Below are positions 48,401-60,342 of a stretch of 64,000 nt of DNA, piece after piece. The translations under genes were made by a program, and so were the position numbers. The DNA is from Gymnogyps californianus (lineage: Eukaryota > Chordata > Aves > Accipitriformes > Cathartidae). Within the stretch, counting starts at the first letter, position 1, and every line of letters begins with the position of its first letter. The notes beneath the pieces are model-generated. The model did not search any database, was not told the origin of the DNA, and saw nothing but the letters and a program-made list of their open reading frames with translations. Location of the stretch: assembly GCF_018139145.2 (NCBI RefSeq), contig NC_059482.1:7121294-7185293 (forward strand), written 5' to 3'.

Positions 48401-51400
48401 AAAGAACTGGGTCTCATCCAGCTACCATCTAACCAGCCACAAGAAGCTATCAGATTTTCATCACTGAAGTCGGAGCAATTATTGGGCCCCCATTCTAACT
48501 ACAGAAGACACTAATGTCTTTCATCACAAAAAGCAGCCAACTCAGATTAGTACTCACAGGATGAGAAGCTTTTTGGTTTTGTATTTGTTCTTTTTCAAAA
48601 ATACTTTCTTCTCCAGAGCCCCATACTTTTAATAGCTCTGCACATCCATTACTACGCTATACAGATAGACACACACATTTTCTGCTAAACGCAAATATTA
48701 TTTTAAGTGCGGAGTATATTTTTATGAACATTTGACAGGTTTCTGACAAGACAGGAGGAATATTTTCTGGCCCACACAATCCCACGATCATCTTAGAAGA
48801 AAAGAACCACAAAAGAACGAAAATGAAATTTGTTTTAAACAAGTGTCTTCTTTCAAGGTTTTTCTTTTGAATGTGATTGAAAGTTTGGATCAGAAACAAA
48901 TTCAAAACATTCTGTGATTCTCCAAAAGAAAACCAATTCTCTTAATATCACCCTTGCAGGTTAAATTCATAGAGGAAGAAGAAAATTTGGTTGCAATAAA
49001 GAACAAGTTAAATGTTCAAGTGGGAGTAAGACGAGCACTAGCTGGACCTCACACAGTCACCCATCCTGCTACTAAGACATCTTCTCTACCATGACACAGG
49101 CTGCCATGATGTCTCTCAAATTTTCAAGTCCTGCCTGCACAAGCTATGACAGAGATCCTGAGGCAAAAATAAATATATCATATATAATTAAAGACTATAC
49201 CCATATATTCACAGAAGCGGAGTTCTCACTCTCTAATGCCTAAGGAAGAATACAAAAATATGACACTGCCTTGGGATACTCTCCTACTCTCTAACAAGTT
49301 TTAAGCTCAGGAAATCCAGAGTCAGAGATAGCACCTTGGTGTCTAACAATTTTTTTATTAAATTTCCTTTCATTAATCTGACTAATTGCTCTTGAATCCA
49401 TGTAAACTTCAGCAGTCACGAAGTCCAGAAAGTTTCAGCTTTGCTATTTCCTTCTGCAGAAGTATTCAAACACAACTTTGAATGATAAGATTAATTTGAA
49501 CTGTTTTGATACGTGAAAGAAAAAGCGCTCTGATAAAATAATCCAGAACAACAAAAAAAAGGCACGAGAAGATCAGAGTTGCACCATGAAAATGATCACA
49601 TTTATTCAGTTAAAAGACAGAAGCCTAAGTCTTCAGAGAGTGAAATTCTATCAACTTAAACAGAAAATTCAATAAAAATGTTTAATAAATCTGAGCAGAA
49701 GCTTTAGGATCTGACTCATTACTGCTACTCATTCTCAATTTTCAAATCTTTCTCAAGTATTCTTATACTAACAAACAGATCCTCACCACAATTGATGCTA
49801 TTTGCAGATTCAAAAATTTAAGTGCAGCTGCACAAGACAGTATGTTTTTTTAAACAGAGGAGCAAAACAAAACACGTCTCATGAGTAACTCTTAATCTGC
49901 CAGCAAATCAATTATAGAGAGCTTCTGTAAAAAGCATCTGAAAATCTGCTTCCAGTCAACACAACTTAGCCATCTGGTTCCCACAGATATCTGCCAGGAA
50001 CGGGTTGCAAAACCAAATTAACGGTGATTACAGAAAAATATTCAAAATTTAATTTAAGCTTGCCAATCACTTTTATAGTCCTTCACACGCATGTGGAAAG
50101 AATCCTCCACTCACCTCTTTGAAGTTAATGACATGTTTAAACCCCCCTAGAAAAATGGCTACAACTGCATTTAGCAGATTTGTTTTAAATTAGCTTTGTC
50201 AACGTCACTGCAAAGTGTTAGGAAGGACACACCAACTACGTGGTCTTCACATGTTCTTCAGTTAAAACATAAAAGGTACTTTCCTTCAGTAATTATTTTA
50301 GTAGTAGTTTAACTTGCTTTAAAACAGAGTGATATCTCTACTTTAACTGTTTTATTAATGCTGGATGAACACAATTTTGGACAACATCAGAGGTGTCAGT
50401 TTACCTACTGATAGCTATTTATTATGCTTCTGTTCACCAACTGTTCCATCACACTTGTTGCCAGTAGCCCAAGTCTATTCTAGATGCTATAAGTGCAGCC
50501 CACTATTACAATACTCCTTCTTATTTTTTTCTTTTTTTTCCAGTATCCCAAACAGCCAGTTTGTAAAAATTCATACTGTTTAATGACTACCAATACAAAG
50601 TTAATCTTGCAAGGTGTCACGTCATCTGGTCCTTTTTCAGCAAGCACAATGAAGGATGCTGATAACCACACAAGAGATACTAACCTTAGATAGATGTGCA
50701 AATAATCCTTTCACGTGGGGATAGTGTTGTAATTTTATCCATTTATATTTTTAAACTAGGAAAAAGTGTTCAGAAAAATCCCAGAAAGAGTTTTCTATTT
50801 CTTTTTGGAAGACTTACAGTGAATTACAATACAAGGTGTAAATACTTCTCTTTTTAAAATTATCAGATAGAGAATCTTTCATTCCATCCTTAAAAAAAAG
50901 GCTAATAAAGATTAAGGGAAGAAATGAGAAGCACCTAGATCACTCAGCAGCCAAAGTCTCATCATTCCAATAACATCAAATTCCTTTAATTTCCTTTGCA
51001 ATCTTGTAATACAAGTATATAATTCTATATGTAGCTTGAAATACAGGAATCTCAGGCATTACTTCTGTTATCAGAACCAGATTTTAAGGTACTTTAGAGC
51101 CCACATTTTTATTAAATTTAGTAGCACATTTTTTTCAAAAAATAGGAAAGTTTTTTCTCATGGCTTTTGATTTAAACAATAATGTTTAAAAGAATTTAAA
51201 TGAATTATTTGGACCCCATTTAAAGATACAGTAAAACCTAAGTGTTAACTTTAATTTTAGAGGAAAATACACACGTAAAATATCCTAGCATATTAGGAAG
51301 CCACATAATTGCAAAATTGTATTAATATTTCTAAATTTTCAGTTCTGATCAAATTAAAACATGAGCACTCCTGTAACGCAAATCAATAATTCCATACCCC

Positions 51401-51578
51401 AAAATAGCATAAACTAAAGCGCAGAAAGCTATGATGCTCTAATCACAGTTCAGAATGGATATTAATTTACTTTTGAGAAACTGGCTTCAAAAAATAAAAA
51501 GATGACATGGATAAATCCAAGCAGAATCCAGGATGACTACAGAAGTAAGCTTTTGTTTGTCTCCTTTTTAAACCTTTC
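48401..51578. other. Non-coding AT-rich DNA
   Basis: No supported gene or recognised mobile element. Pyrimidine runs around 50520-50540 and A-rich stretches are low-complexity. Open frames are under 85 codons with no domains. Confidence 0.6.
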
Positions 51579-51593
51579 CCACAGGATGTCACT
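51579..51593 (+). promoter_or_regulatory. Weak CTCF-like motif
   Basis: CCACAGGATGTCACT matches 12 of 15 positions of CCASYAGRKGGCRSY. It shares a 12-base word with the stronger motif at 52001 in opposite orientation. Confidence 0.2.
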
Positions 51594-52000
51594 ATTGCTC
51601 CATGTCAGTAGGGAGTGTGACCGACGGATGTTGGGTAGTTTGGTACTCTACTCGCCACAAGACAATGTAACATAGATATTTAGGTATCTTCTATTTTTGT
51701 AAATAAGATTACTACAAAGACTTATCCCTTTCAGCTGCCATGTTACAAGCCCAAATATTTGCTGACCTATAAACGACTTAAAACCTGTTACAGTCCTTCC
51801 AGCTTGGAAAACTAGAACACTAACAAACCTGGAAACAGTGATGTTAATGTCAGTACATTGTGCGTATTTAAGTAGCACATGCTCCAACTGAAGACATTAA
51901 AAAATTCTCTTCCTTAAATTCCTACATTTTCACCCTTTAGGGCTATATCATTTATTTTCCAGATATTCATGCCATTGGATAGATTTTTTCTTAACAAAAT

Positions 52001-52015
52001 AGTGACATCTCGTGG
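52001..52015 (-). promoter_or_regulatory. CTCF-like motif
   Basis: The minus strand reads CCACGAGATGTCACT, a 13 of 15 match to the CTCF core CCASYAGRKGGCRSY, with mismatches at positions 5 and 11. It faces the weaker motif at 51579. A CpG cluster follows at 52133-52188. A decayed copy of a repeat that carried this motif is an alternative origin. Confidence 0.35.
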
Positions 52016-52132
52016 TGACACTCAGAAATCCTAGCTCAAGCACATCACATTTCTTCTGCATGAAATAGATAACAAACCTACCACTCTTTAGAAGTTACAG
52101 TCCAAACCCCACCAGCTTCTGGTGCTGTAGTC

Positions 52133-52188
52133 ACGTATCATCTCTGTAAGAGATGGCGTTCGACAGAGATCCCGTATCGATCCAGACG
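52133..52188. other. Small CpG cluster
   Basis: Six CpGs fall in about 56 bases (in TCACGT, GGCGTT, TTCGAC, CCCGTA, ATCGAT and GACGTT). CpG is scarce elsewhere in the window. A small inverted repeat, ATCTC/GAGAT, lies at 52140-52154. It is far too short for a CpG island, but the local excess is visible. Confidence 0.6.
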
Positions 52189-52195
52189 TTACAGT

Positions 52196-53039
52196 CATCC
52201 CTTCAGAGATCAGAGGTCTCCACATTTCCCTGCCTTTAGCCAACCAGCCAACCTCCCCACCACTGCTTTTGTTTGGCAGTCAAACATGTAAGTTGTAGGT
52301 TTGGAAATAACTTCTCAGAATCATACATTTCTAGCAAAAATCTTTGCAAGGAAAACAAAATCAATGAGAATATGGATTTTCTAAAATACAGTGGGCCAAA
52401 TTAGCCTTAGCATACTAAGACATGGAAGTGAACTCACTTAGCCAAAAACAGATTTTAATCAACATACCTCTAATTATACTTTCAATGCTAACTTTTTAAA
52501 AAGTGGGTTTTTCAGTGTTTCTGTTCTGTTTAGTCAGTACCTTATACAGATGGATACTATTTTTCAAGTCTTCTTGGAATTTGTTTGTTTATGCTTTGTT
52601 ATTGCAAATATATTTGCCTCAGTAAGGTAAAACAAGAATGTTCATATTGTTGACTGTTCAAAAAAGTTTAAGTAAGGTTGTTTGGTTTGTTTGGGGTTTT
52701 TTAGCATTTTATAGTAAATACTTTCTTGTTTATGAAAATGATGTGAATGCTTTGTAGTCTTTTTGCCTGTTAGTGCTGCTTAATGGATACTGACACTTAA
52801 TGAACAAAGTATTTGTAAAGTGCTGTACCTGAAACAAGGCGTCATCAGCAGAAATCAGAAAAGAAAATTTCCCATTCTGCCATTACCATACATGCAATGT
52901 AACAATAATGAAGACCAGGTGCACACATGTGTGAGCTATTTTATACAAGAACAGCAAAACTGTCACTGTGGTCAGCAGTCTGTGAAGAATGTAAACTAGA
53001 AAAATTACAATGTTGCAGAGGAAAACCCCCTAAAGTAAT
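52196..53039. other. Non-coding AT-rich DNA
   Basis: No supported gene. A T/G tract at 52678-52702 has the TTTGGTTTGTTTGGGG texture. A GGTGCACACATGTGTG stretch near 52918 holds overlapping E-box-like CANNTG words. Confidence 0.6.
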
Positions 53040-53300
53040 TACTGAAGTTTATTTAGCAGAATATGCACCTTTGCTACTCTTAAGGTATTAGTGTTACCGT
53101 TTGCATTACCCAATATTTTAAATAACCTGCCATCTTCAGCCTCGCAGTTTAAGCCAATTATGCTAGCTTTTATTGTGCTCGAGACTGAATTAAAGCCAAG
53201 AGGAAAATATCCCATGTCAACAACCCACTGGTCCCAGATATACCTCAGTTCTGCTCTACATGTTCCAAAATAGCCATTCAAAATGATGCACGATGGGTCC
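53040..53300. promoter_or_regulatory. Candidate conserved element, open on both strands
   Basis: A non-repetitive segment with even composition, retained CpGs (CCTCGCAG, GCTCGAGA, GCACGATG) and homeodomain words (CCAATTATGCTAGC). The minus strand is open for 80 codons (53039-53281) and the plus strand for 60 across the same bases. The minus peptide is not low-complexity but matches nothing I know, and I see no acceptor with a pyrimidine tract upstream of it. A conserved non-coding element seems likelier than an exon. A small exon is the alternative. Confidence 0.3.
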
Positions 53301-55229
53301 AGCGCTCTAAGATACAGAAATCAATTTCCATTCACAAAATGATGGATGTAACAACGCATCTGCAACTTTTCTGAGAAAACTCTGAATCTTGCAATATTTA
53401 ATGATTTTTCATGGTTGTAAGGCAGAGGTTAAAACTGAAATGAATCAAAATCCATAAGGCAAATGATTACACCTTTCTTTTAAAAAGCCTCAAGATATTA
53501 AAGACTATCTGGTAATTTTTTGGCACCTGACTCTTGGCATGGACAGCTCTTTTGCCTAAACTCTGCAAGGAGCTATGTAAGAAGGAAGATTAGAAATACT
53601 GAAAAGGTTAACAACCCAAAACATGCTGCTGTTACAGAATAATATATTCTGAGATTTGAACAAGAGCTCTATCAACAACAAAATTTAATTCCTTTCTTTT
53701 TCACTGGAATAATCATCTTTCTCCAAGAGTAAATAACTCTTATAGTTTCTTTAACTGCTCTCTGTATATATTGTTAAAACTGCTGCTATACTGTAATGCC
53801 AGTAAAATACTGTAAAACTGCTACTGGAAATAAGCTTTCTGAACTCCTGGCACACTTCAAATGACTGAAGGGATTAGCTTGTTGCCCTACCGTTTTCCAC
53901 ATGTTTTCACACACCTTGCTAAGATTTAATCATCACTAACTACCAAAAATTCATATTCAGTCTAATGGGTCTAAAAACAAACAGATCTGGAGTTTTTAAA
54001 GAGCCTTGGGAATTTTCAAGGCCAACTCTCTTTGAGGTGCCTGAGGAATCAATCAACCTCCTTAGCAATAAAGGAAAAATAAAAACATAGATGTAAACTT
54101 ATGATGTCAGCATCTGAAATCAAAGGCAAACATGACAAAACCAGCTGTAAAAATAGTCGCAAAAAGAAGAGTGGTCATGCAGGAGTTAAAAAAACCTACA
54201 CAAATTATAAAGCATATATTATGGCTTCTCATTTCAGGCGTGATACCACAAATCTTAATCATGCAAAGAACTGCTTTGTTTCCTCATCAAAAGATAGGGA
54301 ACTAGAGGGAAGTTTTAGCTCATTTAACTCATTGTTAATGACAGTGCAAGAATTCTTTCATCAAAATAATTTAAAGTAATGTATTCATTCCTTTATATCT
54401 AATTAAAAATATCCTGGAGGGCAAATCCAGATAAACCCAGTCACCTTGGTAAAGATGGGTTAGGTCTCAAAATGCAAACCCCATAGGCTGCTGAATACAG
54501 GATGAGAGATGGGATGGAGAAAGTCTGTGCACAAGAATCTGCGCCAACTCGCCACAGAGAACAGCTCTGCCAAGACTGTTCTTTTTAAGTGTGTGGGACT
54601 TGGCAATAAAAGTAAAGGTGGAACTCACAATTATTCAAATTCCCTGACCATTTCCCTTCTCTAGAAGCTGGCATGGAAAGAGAATGAAAGAAAAATTGCA
54701 AGTAATTCCAGTCCTGTTCACCACTGGAAGAAAAAGAAATCCCTTACAACTCCACATAGGACTTTGCGAGTCCACTCCAGTGACTGAATAACTGAACTGG
54801 ATGTGATTTGAATCAGACTCCAAAGACACAGTTGAACTACTTGAAATGCAATGTTGATTCCCCACCTTTTTATACACCAGAATGGTCCTTTAACAAACTA
54901 GCACTATGAAGAGAACAGGTTATGCTTAAATAAAGCAGAAGTCACAGAAAAAATAGTCAATTAAATACTAAATTGTTTAATTTCTCAAACAAATTAAATA
55001 TAATGGAACATTAAATATTTACTTTCTCATTAAAAAAAAAAAAAGTAGTGATCCTGAAAAATCATTCTCCAGATGGCAAAGTTTTCACTATATTCTTACA
55101 AACAAAACTTGACTTTTTTGGTAACAAATTTCTTAAGACTTATAGACACTAGGTTTATACAACTAAACAGATGAAGTAGCTTGACTAGTTTACAATACAA
55201 ATATGCATTCTGATATGTTTGCATGTATA
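53301..55229. other. Non-coding AT-rich DNA
   Basis: No supported gene. The plus frame at 54101-54379 is lysine-rich and has no domain. A 13-A run lies at 55032-55044. Confidence 0.6.
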
Positions 55230-55420
55230 TAATTTCCAGGGGTTTTGTGAGTGCCTGTCAGGAAGTCTCTAGATTCATGTTTATATTGGCCAATGACTTG
55301 ACCATGTTGGCAAGTCAACCACCTTCCTGGTGGCTCTGAGCTGTTAATTAAGTTTAGATGTACTGTGAAATAATACTCTTATGAGTAGGTTATGCAAACT
55401 AAACTAGACGAAGGATTGGA
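55230..55420. promoter_or_regulatory. Candidate conserved element with hairpin
   Basis: A non-repetitive block containing a near-perfect inverted repeat at 55294-55317 (TGACTTG-A-CCA, a 3-base loop, TGG-CAAGTCA: ten pairs with one bulged A). It is followed by ACCACCTTCCTGGTGG and a GTTAATTAAG homeodomain-type palindrome. The combination of stem and complex flanks makes this worth an alignment. Confidence 0.3.
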
Positions 55421-57329
55421 AAGCAGGATTGAAATTATCATCATCACCATCAGATATACTCTGAAATGTAGGTCACAAAATAATAAGTTTTGTGTTCAAG
55501 CAATGAAAGCATCAAATAAAATGCTTGGTTACTACAGCTTATGGAAAAGATAATATTAGATATCTTAAATTGCTAATCTATTTTCATCTGGTTTACATTC
55601 TATTGTACTGTTCCAAAAATTTGACATTTTAATACAATTGTTATTCCATTCTTTTCCTCCAGTACCTCCAGAGCTTTATTATCTTTAATCAAGGCAGCTG
55701 AAATGTTCCTAAGGACTGCAACATTCACCTCACTGCTTTCTCCTTTGAGAAAGATTATCTATTGTGCCTATTACCTGTCCTGCATATTGTCCACCATTTT
55801 ATGGATTAAATCCACGGTCTTCTGAAACCTTGATTGTTCTACCCTGGCATAAGTCAGGCACAATCTCATAAGTACAACACACTATGATGCATCACTGATA
55901 TAAAACACAGCTACTACATTTCAAAGGCTTTTATTTCTTTTTATTTCCAACTGCTACCAACCAACCACTGCACCTACCCGTGGGTATCATTTTCTGCTTT
56001 TGAGAGTAGCAATGTAGAAATAAATAACAGATTTTTAGAATTTGTATTACAAAGCTGACCACAGGACATTTCTTCTTACACGTGACCATTTTTTCTGCAC
56101 ATAGATCTAGAAGGCAGCCCCAGAAGCAGTTATATGTATTATAAAGTATTGCTTTAAATATATCATTCTTCAGACTGTACACATTTTAAAAGGTAAATGA
56201 AAAGGTAAATGAAAATTTATGTACTTGTGTACTAGAAAAATACCAAGAGAAAGCTAGAATAAAATGAGGCTTATAAAAAAAATTCAATTTTCAACAATTT
56301 ACTTGATTTTGAAAGTTACAAACCAATTCTTGGTTTTCTGACTATATTCTAAACAAAAACTGTGGCCAGTATCAAATAAGTGTTTTGACCTTCTTATCTG
56401 TGCTTTCCACACTACTAGGGACATTTGCCGCCTCCTCCATCTTCCTCCACTCCTTTCAGGTCCAGACACTATTACTTGCCCACATTCCTAATCGTGAATG
56501 CCTCATTCCTCTCCCATTTGGGGTGATACAGCCCCAGTATTTACCTCGCACTGTACTGTCCCAGTAGCTCAGAGGCTGAGAGTTGGAATAACTAGGGAGA
56601 GGAGGAAATAAGAAAGTATCCTTCATTAAAGGAGCCGTGCTCCTTTCCCACTTGGTAAGTGGGTCTGTTAACTTAAAATTTACTATCAGTTATGTAAATT
56701 ATAACCAGAAACCCAAATGTCAATCTACAGCCACAGCTCCAGATACAACCATGGAATAACAATAAAAAATATTGTAATTTTATCCTTCATATCTTCTCTC
56801 TATAAAATATTATATCAATCAGGGACACATACTGTTTCAGTTCATTATTAAATTTGAAGTGACTTGTTTCACAATAAAGTTTCTCAGGAAACCTAACAGG
56901 GTTTTTTGGTTGTTTGTTTGCTTAAGGTAGTGCATAACAGATAGCCTATTTCAATAAAATTCAAAAAAAATGAACCCATTTTCAAGATATAAAGAACCTC
57001 AAGCAGATTTAAAATGCTTTAACAAAGGTATTTTGAGAGGGGGGAAGGTTACCTAAAGTTTGTCTACTCTTAATTCTGTGTTAATTTAACACTAAATTCA
57101 CTAGATAAGTATAAACCAGCACTCAATACAGTGCCTTATCTGCCAGATGACTTCTGTATCATTCAGATAAAGAACGGGTCCATGTTGCTGACCAGGATCA
57201 CTATCAGGAATATTACTTTTCACAGTATTACAGTTCCATTGCTTTTGCATCAATGAAACTCACCCTCTTAAAACATAAACAAACTGCTCATTCGCAAAAG
57301 TGAGATTCACCGAGTTAAAAAATTAAGTT
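55421..57329. other. Non-coding DNA
   Basis: No supported gene. A 12-bp unit AAAAGGTAAATG is tandemly duplicated at 56188-56211. A pyrimidine-rich, GC-richer segment at 56385-56570 is open on the plus strand for 60 codons without a domain. A T/G tract lies at 56899-56920. Confidence 0.6.
56188..56211 (+). repeat. Tandem duplication, 12 bp x 2
   Basis: AAAAGGTAAATG occurs twice in perfect tandem and is followed by AAAA. Confidence 0.95.
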
Positions 57330-57600
57330 GTACAGATCAGAAATGTAATCATGGGAGACAAGCTCTGAGAGTTTTTCAATCACTGTGGGGCTGCATCAAT
57401 TTAAAGTCATGTTACATTAAAGAGAAAAACGTCTGGGAAAGTCTCCCAGTTGTCACTTTAGATTAGATTTGTTGTCGTTATCAGACTGTGCATTTTGTAG
57501 GCTTTTTTACATTTTAAAGATATTGCCTCATGCAGCTACACAGTGCGTAAAGAAACATGTAACATACAATTTTTTAATCAGATTGCCTAGAGATTAGGAG
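57330..57600. promoter_or_regulatory. Candidate conserved non-coding element
   Basis: A non-repetitive block with a CTGGGA/TCCCAG 6-bp stem near 57434-57450, retained CpGs (AACGTC, GTCGTT, TGCGTA) and homeodomain words (TTTTTAATCAGATTG). The call rests on texture only. Confidence 0.25.
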
Positions 57601-59952
57601 TCTGCACAAATTAACTGGTAGTCTAAAAAAACTCCAAGAAACATGCACGTGTATCTTCTTGAAGCTTATTAACATTTAAACTTTAGCTACCTTAGAGTCA
57701 CAGGGAAGCCACCCAACTTAACCTTTCTTCACAGAAAGGTCAACAGAAAGTTTCAGTTCTTCCAACAATAAAACGGAACACATTATGGAGACCTGATGTT
57801 GCTGGTCATCTCAATTGCGTTTTTTTGTTGCCTAAGTAAATTTTCAACTACATTAATGGATTTACTCATGTAACCTACATTATTTCTATTACAATGGTTC
57901 TCGGAATTAGGCCCTCATACCAGACAAGTGCACACTACACAGAAGATACAAGATTTACCTACATAAAAATAAAACTGAAGAATTTTAGTTCATTTCTGCA
58001 TAATTTCAAGCTGCCTTCTGATTTATGGCATTTACCAGAGCTTCAGACAATTCCCTTAATTACTCTGATTGTCAAGCTGTCATGGTAAAGGGTTCTTGAA
58101 TGTTACTGTATATATTCGCGTTGTCAAATACTGTCTCACACAGACAAGTGTAGCAAAAATCACTGAATATGTTGCTAGACATTAGTGTTTCAAGCAAATA
58201 TTCAAAATTATATTCGTACAGCATAATGATTTTGACCTGAATTCCATAAAAGCATTTTAGATATTAAAATTATAGCTTCTAACATGAAGTAGGGGTTTTC
58301 TTATACAGCTTTTAAGTCTAGTATTTCAGTAATTGTAATCTTTCTGAAAAGTGAACTTAGTAGCACACAAGTCTAAGTTCAAATATTTGCAGGATGCTCT
58401 TTAAATCAAACACACACCTTTGATCTAGACCCTGACCTTTTGAAATCTGGAAGACAAAATACCAGAGTGTTCATAATATGCAGCATCTCCCTTCTTGCAA
58501 TTTTCCACATGCTAAGAAACATTTAAAGACTTTACTAAGGGGAAACAAATAAAAAATTTGAAAAATACAACAGTAAGTTGACAGCATATAAGCAACATCT
58601 ATACTGACTTCAGCAACATCAGCCTACCAGGGTGAGCAGCTACAGGATGAAATCTGTTTAAATACATTTCACCTTCCTAAACAGCTGTCATGTCTGCAGA
58701 AAGTTTGGCCGTAGAATCCCAGATTAATGAAGCAACGTCAGGTACTTACACATAGTGGATTTTGCTCTTTTTTTTGTTTTTGGAGTCACGAGACTTTTAC
58801 TGTTTTGGTGAGATTTCAATGTCATGGGGAAATTGTGTCTTTTGAAGCCATCCATGTTTTGACACTAGTGAAGACTGTCTTCCTGCATACAACCGGAATG
58901 AAACTCTCTTCTATGTAGTATTTGAGTGTTGGCAAAAAAAGCCACTCCCAGTCTTCTCAGGTGCCACAGAGGTACCAAGATGGGCTAGACTAAACCCAAC
59001 CTCTGAGGAAGATCTTTCTGCTCCAAGAGAAGACAATGCACTAGCAACGTACGATGTTTTTAAGTTTACCACTTACTTGAGACCTACCACACTTATGGAA
59101 AAGTTCAGAGACTGACATCTAAGGACCACCAAAAGTAAGAAGAATCTTATCCTAAAGCGTGACAGCTGTAACAAGCTATGTCTTAGAACAGTACAGCTTC
59201 AATCTAACACCATAGCCCTAAATCTGTTCTGGTTCTACAAATGCCTCTAGTTATTTCATTTTTATCAGTGAAGAAAATGAAATAAAAAGTATTTCATACT
59301 TAACACCAAACAGACCATGTTATCCCAGAAGACGTGCTTAAATAATTTAGCTGTTAAAAGAATCTTTAACTATAAATGTACTAAATTCCAGCGCAAAAGA
59401 TTAACTACAAAAGAAATTAACACTGCCTTAGGAAAGAGAGATAACATTTTTCTAAAGCATTTCTAAAGCTTTTTGATATGCTATGTTTTAGAATTATATC
59501 TGGAGAGAACTAATATTGAGACGTTCAGAGCTGCTCAAATTGCAGAGTACCATTTGTGCAAGTTCAAGAACTCTGTGGAACTTGTTTTGCTCCCGTTAAA
59601 AAAATCAGTAGACAACCTTTACCCACTTAAAGAATAAATACCTAACAATCAGAATATATCAATAAAAAGATATTCAAACAGTATTCACCTAAAAAAAATG
59701 TTGCTCCTGGTTCAACATTTGTCACAACTTATCAAAGCAAAATAACATTTTCTCCCCTCAACAACTTAAAAGTTTCCAGGGCTTTATCGCCAGTCGAAGC
59801 AGTCTGTTTGCATTCTTCAATACAAACTGACAATCTAGTGATACAGTACATTAAAAATTCTCTGTAGTATTGACTGCCTGAAGCTGATGCTCCCTTGTTA
59901 AATGCAGTGCAGTTCAATTAACAGCTCTTCAATACACAATTTAATTTTTCTT
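57601..59952. other. Non-coding AT-rich DNA
   Basis: No supported gene. Frames are under 65 codons. The word TTCTAAAGCAT at 59450-59460 is nearly repeated directly after it (59461-59471), a small slippage event. Confidence 0.6.
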
Positions 59953-60342
59953 TCATCTTGATCCACAGCCGAGCTTGAAATGAGGAATGCTGGAATAGAT
60001 GTACTTTAAATATTGAAGCAAGTCTTTATAAATAAATCTATCAAACTTGTAATGATTTATGTCATAACAGGACCAAACAGATGAACCTGAATGTCTGGGA
60101 CTTTCAGGTCTGTGCATTGTTTTTCTCAGCCTTACAGGGCTGTGAATTGCTGGTGCAGGGGAGGGCTCCAAAAACTCCCCCAAGGAGTAGCAGAGCTGCT
60201 CCCTTACTGCATCATTCTTAGGAAGCAGAGGAACACTTTCCTGCTGCCGCTTTATAAAGTAAAGCCTTTCGCATGTAAAAATCCAACGTATCACTAATGT
60301 CACCAGAACTGACTCCAGACGTTTTAGTATTTCTCTCATCAT
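59953..60342 (-). other. Minus-strand open frame, 129 codons, unidentified
   Basis: The frame reads through AT-rich ends and a GC-richer centre (60080-60240). The peptide has a basic, hydrophobic start, a proline/serine-rich middle and an aromatic end (YKDLLQYLKYIYSSIPHFKL). No domain is recognisable. A plus-strand frame of 68 codons overlaps it, and I see no good acceptor upstream on the minus strand. Most likely a chance frame over an old insertion. A decayed exon or retrogene fragment is possible. Confidence 0.12.

Noticed and set aside
59953..60342. 129-codon minus frame as a terminal exon
   Set aside because: There is no acceptor with a pyrimidine tract upstream on the minus strand, the peptide is unfamiliar and an opposite-strand frame overlaps. 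Kept only as a low-confidence feature.
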